DNA of 44,255 bases from CBDCZI01 sp965224495. GTDB lineage: Bacteria > Bacteroidota > Bacteroidia > Cytophagales > JAAEPT01. Under the pieces are notes generated by a model. The model was not told the DNA's origin, made no database searches, and saw nothing but the letters and a program-made list of their open reading frames with translations. The position numbers and the translations under genes are program-made. The stretch spans positions 1 to 44,255 of the forward strand of contig CBDCZI010000019.1 in assembly GCA_965224495.1 (NCBI GenBank), given 5' to 3'. Below are positions 43,456-44,255 of the stretch, one piece after another; the stretch's first letter is position 1, and each line of letters starts with the position of its first letter.

Positions 43456-43469
43456 TTTTTCCATAATTA
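43436..43469. other. 15-bp perfect hairpin across the prmA stop codon
   Basis: 43436-43450 and 43455-43469 are exact reverse complements around TGTA; the TAG stop (43453-43455) sits at the loop. The final codons of prmA form the left arm. No T run follows on the plus strand, so it is a weak terminator candidate or an mRNA 3'-end stabiliser. Confidence 0.6.
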
Positions 43470-43506
43470 TAAATAAAGAAAAGCCTGTCTATTAAATCAA
43501 ATAGGA

Positions 43507-44255
43507 ATGAAAAAAATACTACTACTACTTCTTTTAAGTTTTTTAAGTTCGTTGGTAATTGCTCAACATGGCAAGTTTTCGACAGAGAAAGAAGCGTTTA
43601 TTCAAGATTTGGGTAAGTTTATTAAGGACACAAAAAATGAAAAAGCGAAAGCTGAATTGGCTTTGTTTGAATCGTTTTGGAATGCAGGTCGTTTGCCCGC
43701 AAAGCACCAACGGCATTTTGCTGAGTTAGCCAATACCTTGGCAAAAAAGCATTACCGTGTCTATCCTCATTACACAAGTATGATGAAGGCAACACGTTTA
43801 GCTATCGATTCACAACAAGTAGCTCCTGCTGTGATGGATACGCTAATGTTTACTTTTGATAAAGTAGTAGAAAAATACAAACGCCCACAATACGAATTTT
43901 TCTTTCGTACGATTATCCCTTTTTTAGAAAGAAATACCTTAAATAATGGTTCGAAAAATGATATTGTTGCTCGTGGTAAATTTAAAATCGTGTGGCGTGA
44001 AGAGGTTATTCCTGAAGTGCCAGAAGTAGAAGAACCAAAAGAAGAAGTGAAATCAGCGGAAGACGCTTGGGAAGAACAGGAAGAAGACACAAAAAGCGAA
44101 GATGAATATGGTGACTGGTACAGTTGGGAAGATGATAGTGCCGAAGAAAATTGGGATACCGAAGATGCTTTTACTGAAGAAATTAAACCTGCCAAAGAAG
44201 TAGTAGCACCTGTTGTTATTGGCTACACGCCTCCTGAGTTACCGACAATAAAAGG
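43507..44255 (+). CDS. Large secreted protein of unknown function, 5' part only
   Basis: An open frame starts at ATG 43507 (AGGA just upstream) and is still open at the window edge, 249 codons later. It begins with a signal peptide (MKKILLLLLLSFLSSLVIAQ). Residues 22-165 are helical and basic (for example AELALFESFWNAG and ATRLAIDSQQVAPAVMDTLM). Residues of about 168-230 form a strongly acidic, Trp-bearing stretch (DAWEEQEEDTKSEDEYGDWY). A Pro-rich segment then leads into the missing part. I do not recognise the family. It follows prmA by 51 bases, and whether it is in the same operon is uncertain. Confidence 0.75.
   Translation, partial: MKKILLLLLLSFLSSLVIAQHGKFSTEKEAFIQDLGKFIKDTKNEKAKAELALFESFWNAGRLPAKHQRHFAELANTLAKKHYRVYPHYTSMMKATRLAIDSQQVAPAVMDTLMFTFDKVVEKYKRPQYEFFFRTIIPFLERNTLNNGSKNDIVARGKFKIVWREEVIPEVPEVEEPKEEVKSAEDAWEEQEEDTKSEDEYGDWYSWEDDSAEENWDTEDAFTEEIKPAKEVVAPVVIGYTPPELPTIK

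Noticed and set aside
43770..44195. Minus-strand Ser-rich frame inside the last gene.
   Set aside because: It is the mirror of the acidic coding stretch of the secreted protein, whose signal peptide and start are clear.
1..44255. Search for tRNA, rRNA, CRISPR arrays, transposases, phage genes, toxin-antitoxin pairs or defence clusters.
   Set aside because: None was found by reading both strands; the only candidate defence-related gene is the lone anchored nuclease, without a partner.

Overview
The window reads as chromosome from a low-GC member of the Bacteroidota, most likely order Flavobacteriales. Four things support this: the TAnnTTTG promoter element upstream of many genes, a bacillithiol synthesis gene (bshA), two tandem DUF6089/PorG-type outer-membrane genes beside uppS-bamA-ompH-ompH, and many small secreted proteins ending their signal peptide in A-Q. 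The genus cannot be fixed from the sequence. I see no tRNA, rRNA, CRISPR array, prophage or insertion sequence. Most of the window is ordinary core genome.

Layout. Positions 1-9.7 kb hold the 5' end of a Crp/Fnr-type regulator, a 2.9 kb FAD/Fe-S dehydrogenase gene broken by four compensating frameshifts, a lipoprotein and a small beta-barrel protein, a long-chain acyl-CoA synthetase, a long-form QueA, a serine hydrolase and a small exported protein. Positions 9.8-14.9 kb hold an RND-type membrane-fusion protein and permease, then an A/T-rich PhyH dioxygenase. Positions 15-24 kb hold bshA, a beta-barrel protein with recJ, a fused oligopeptide-type ABC ATPase, RNase R and a secreted or anchored nuclease.

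Positions 24-39.7 kb form a long minus-strand block. Read in transcription order it is yqeY | cvpA, pabA/trpG-like, CBS protein, nadK, two DUF6089 barrels, uppS, bamA, two OmpH/Skp chaperones, ldcA-like | rimP, nusA, infB | a CDP-alcohol phosphatidyltransferase. Within the envelope part many genes touch or overlap (ATGA, GTGA and TAATG junctions). The block links cell-wall lipid-carrier synthesis (UppS), outer-membrane protein assembly (BamA with its periplasmic chaperones) and probably the type IX secretion or gliding apparatus (PorG-like proteins). The rimP-nusA-infB translation/transcription operon has its own promoter and a terminator-like hairpin in its leader.

Positions 39.8-44.3 kb hold pdxJ, a non-coding palindromic repeat-like element between convergent genes, a TPR membrane protein, tpiA, a small exported protein built of 13-residue repeats, prmA and the start of a large secreted protein of unknown function.

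No clearly new multi-gene system is visible. The best leads are the multiply frameshifted dehydrogenase gene, two genes that appear to be transcribed as leaderless GTG messages, the rimP leader hairpin, the palindromic element near 40.6 kb and the 13-residue-repeat protein.
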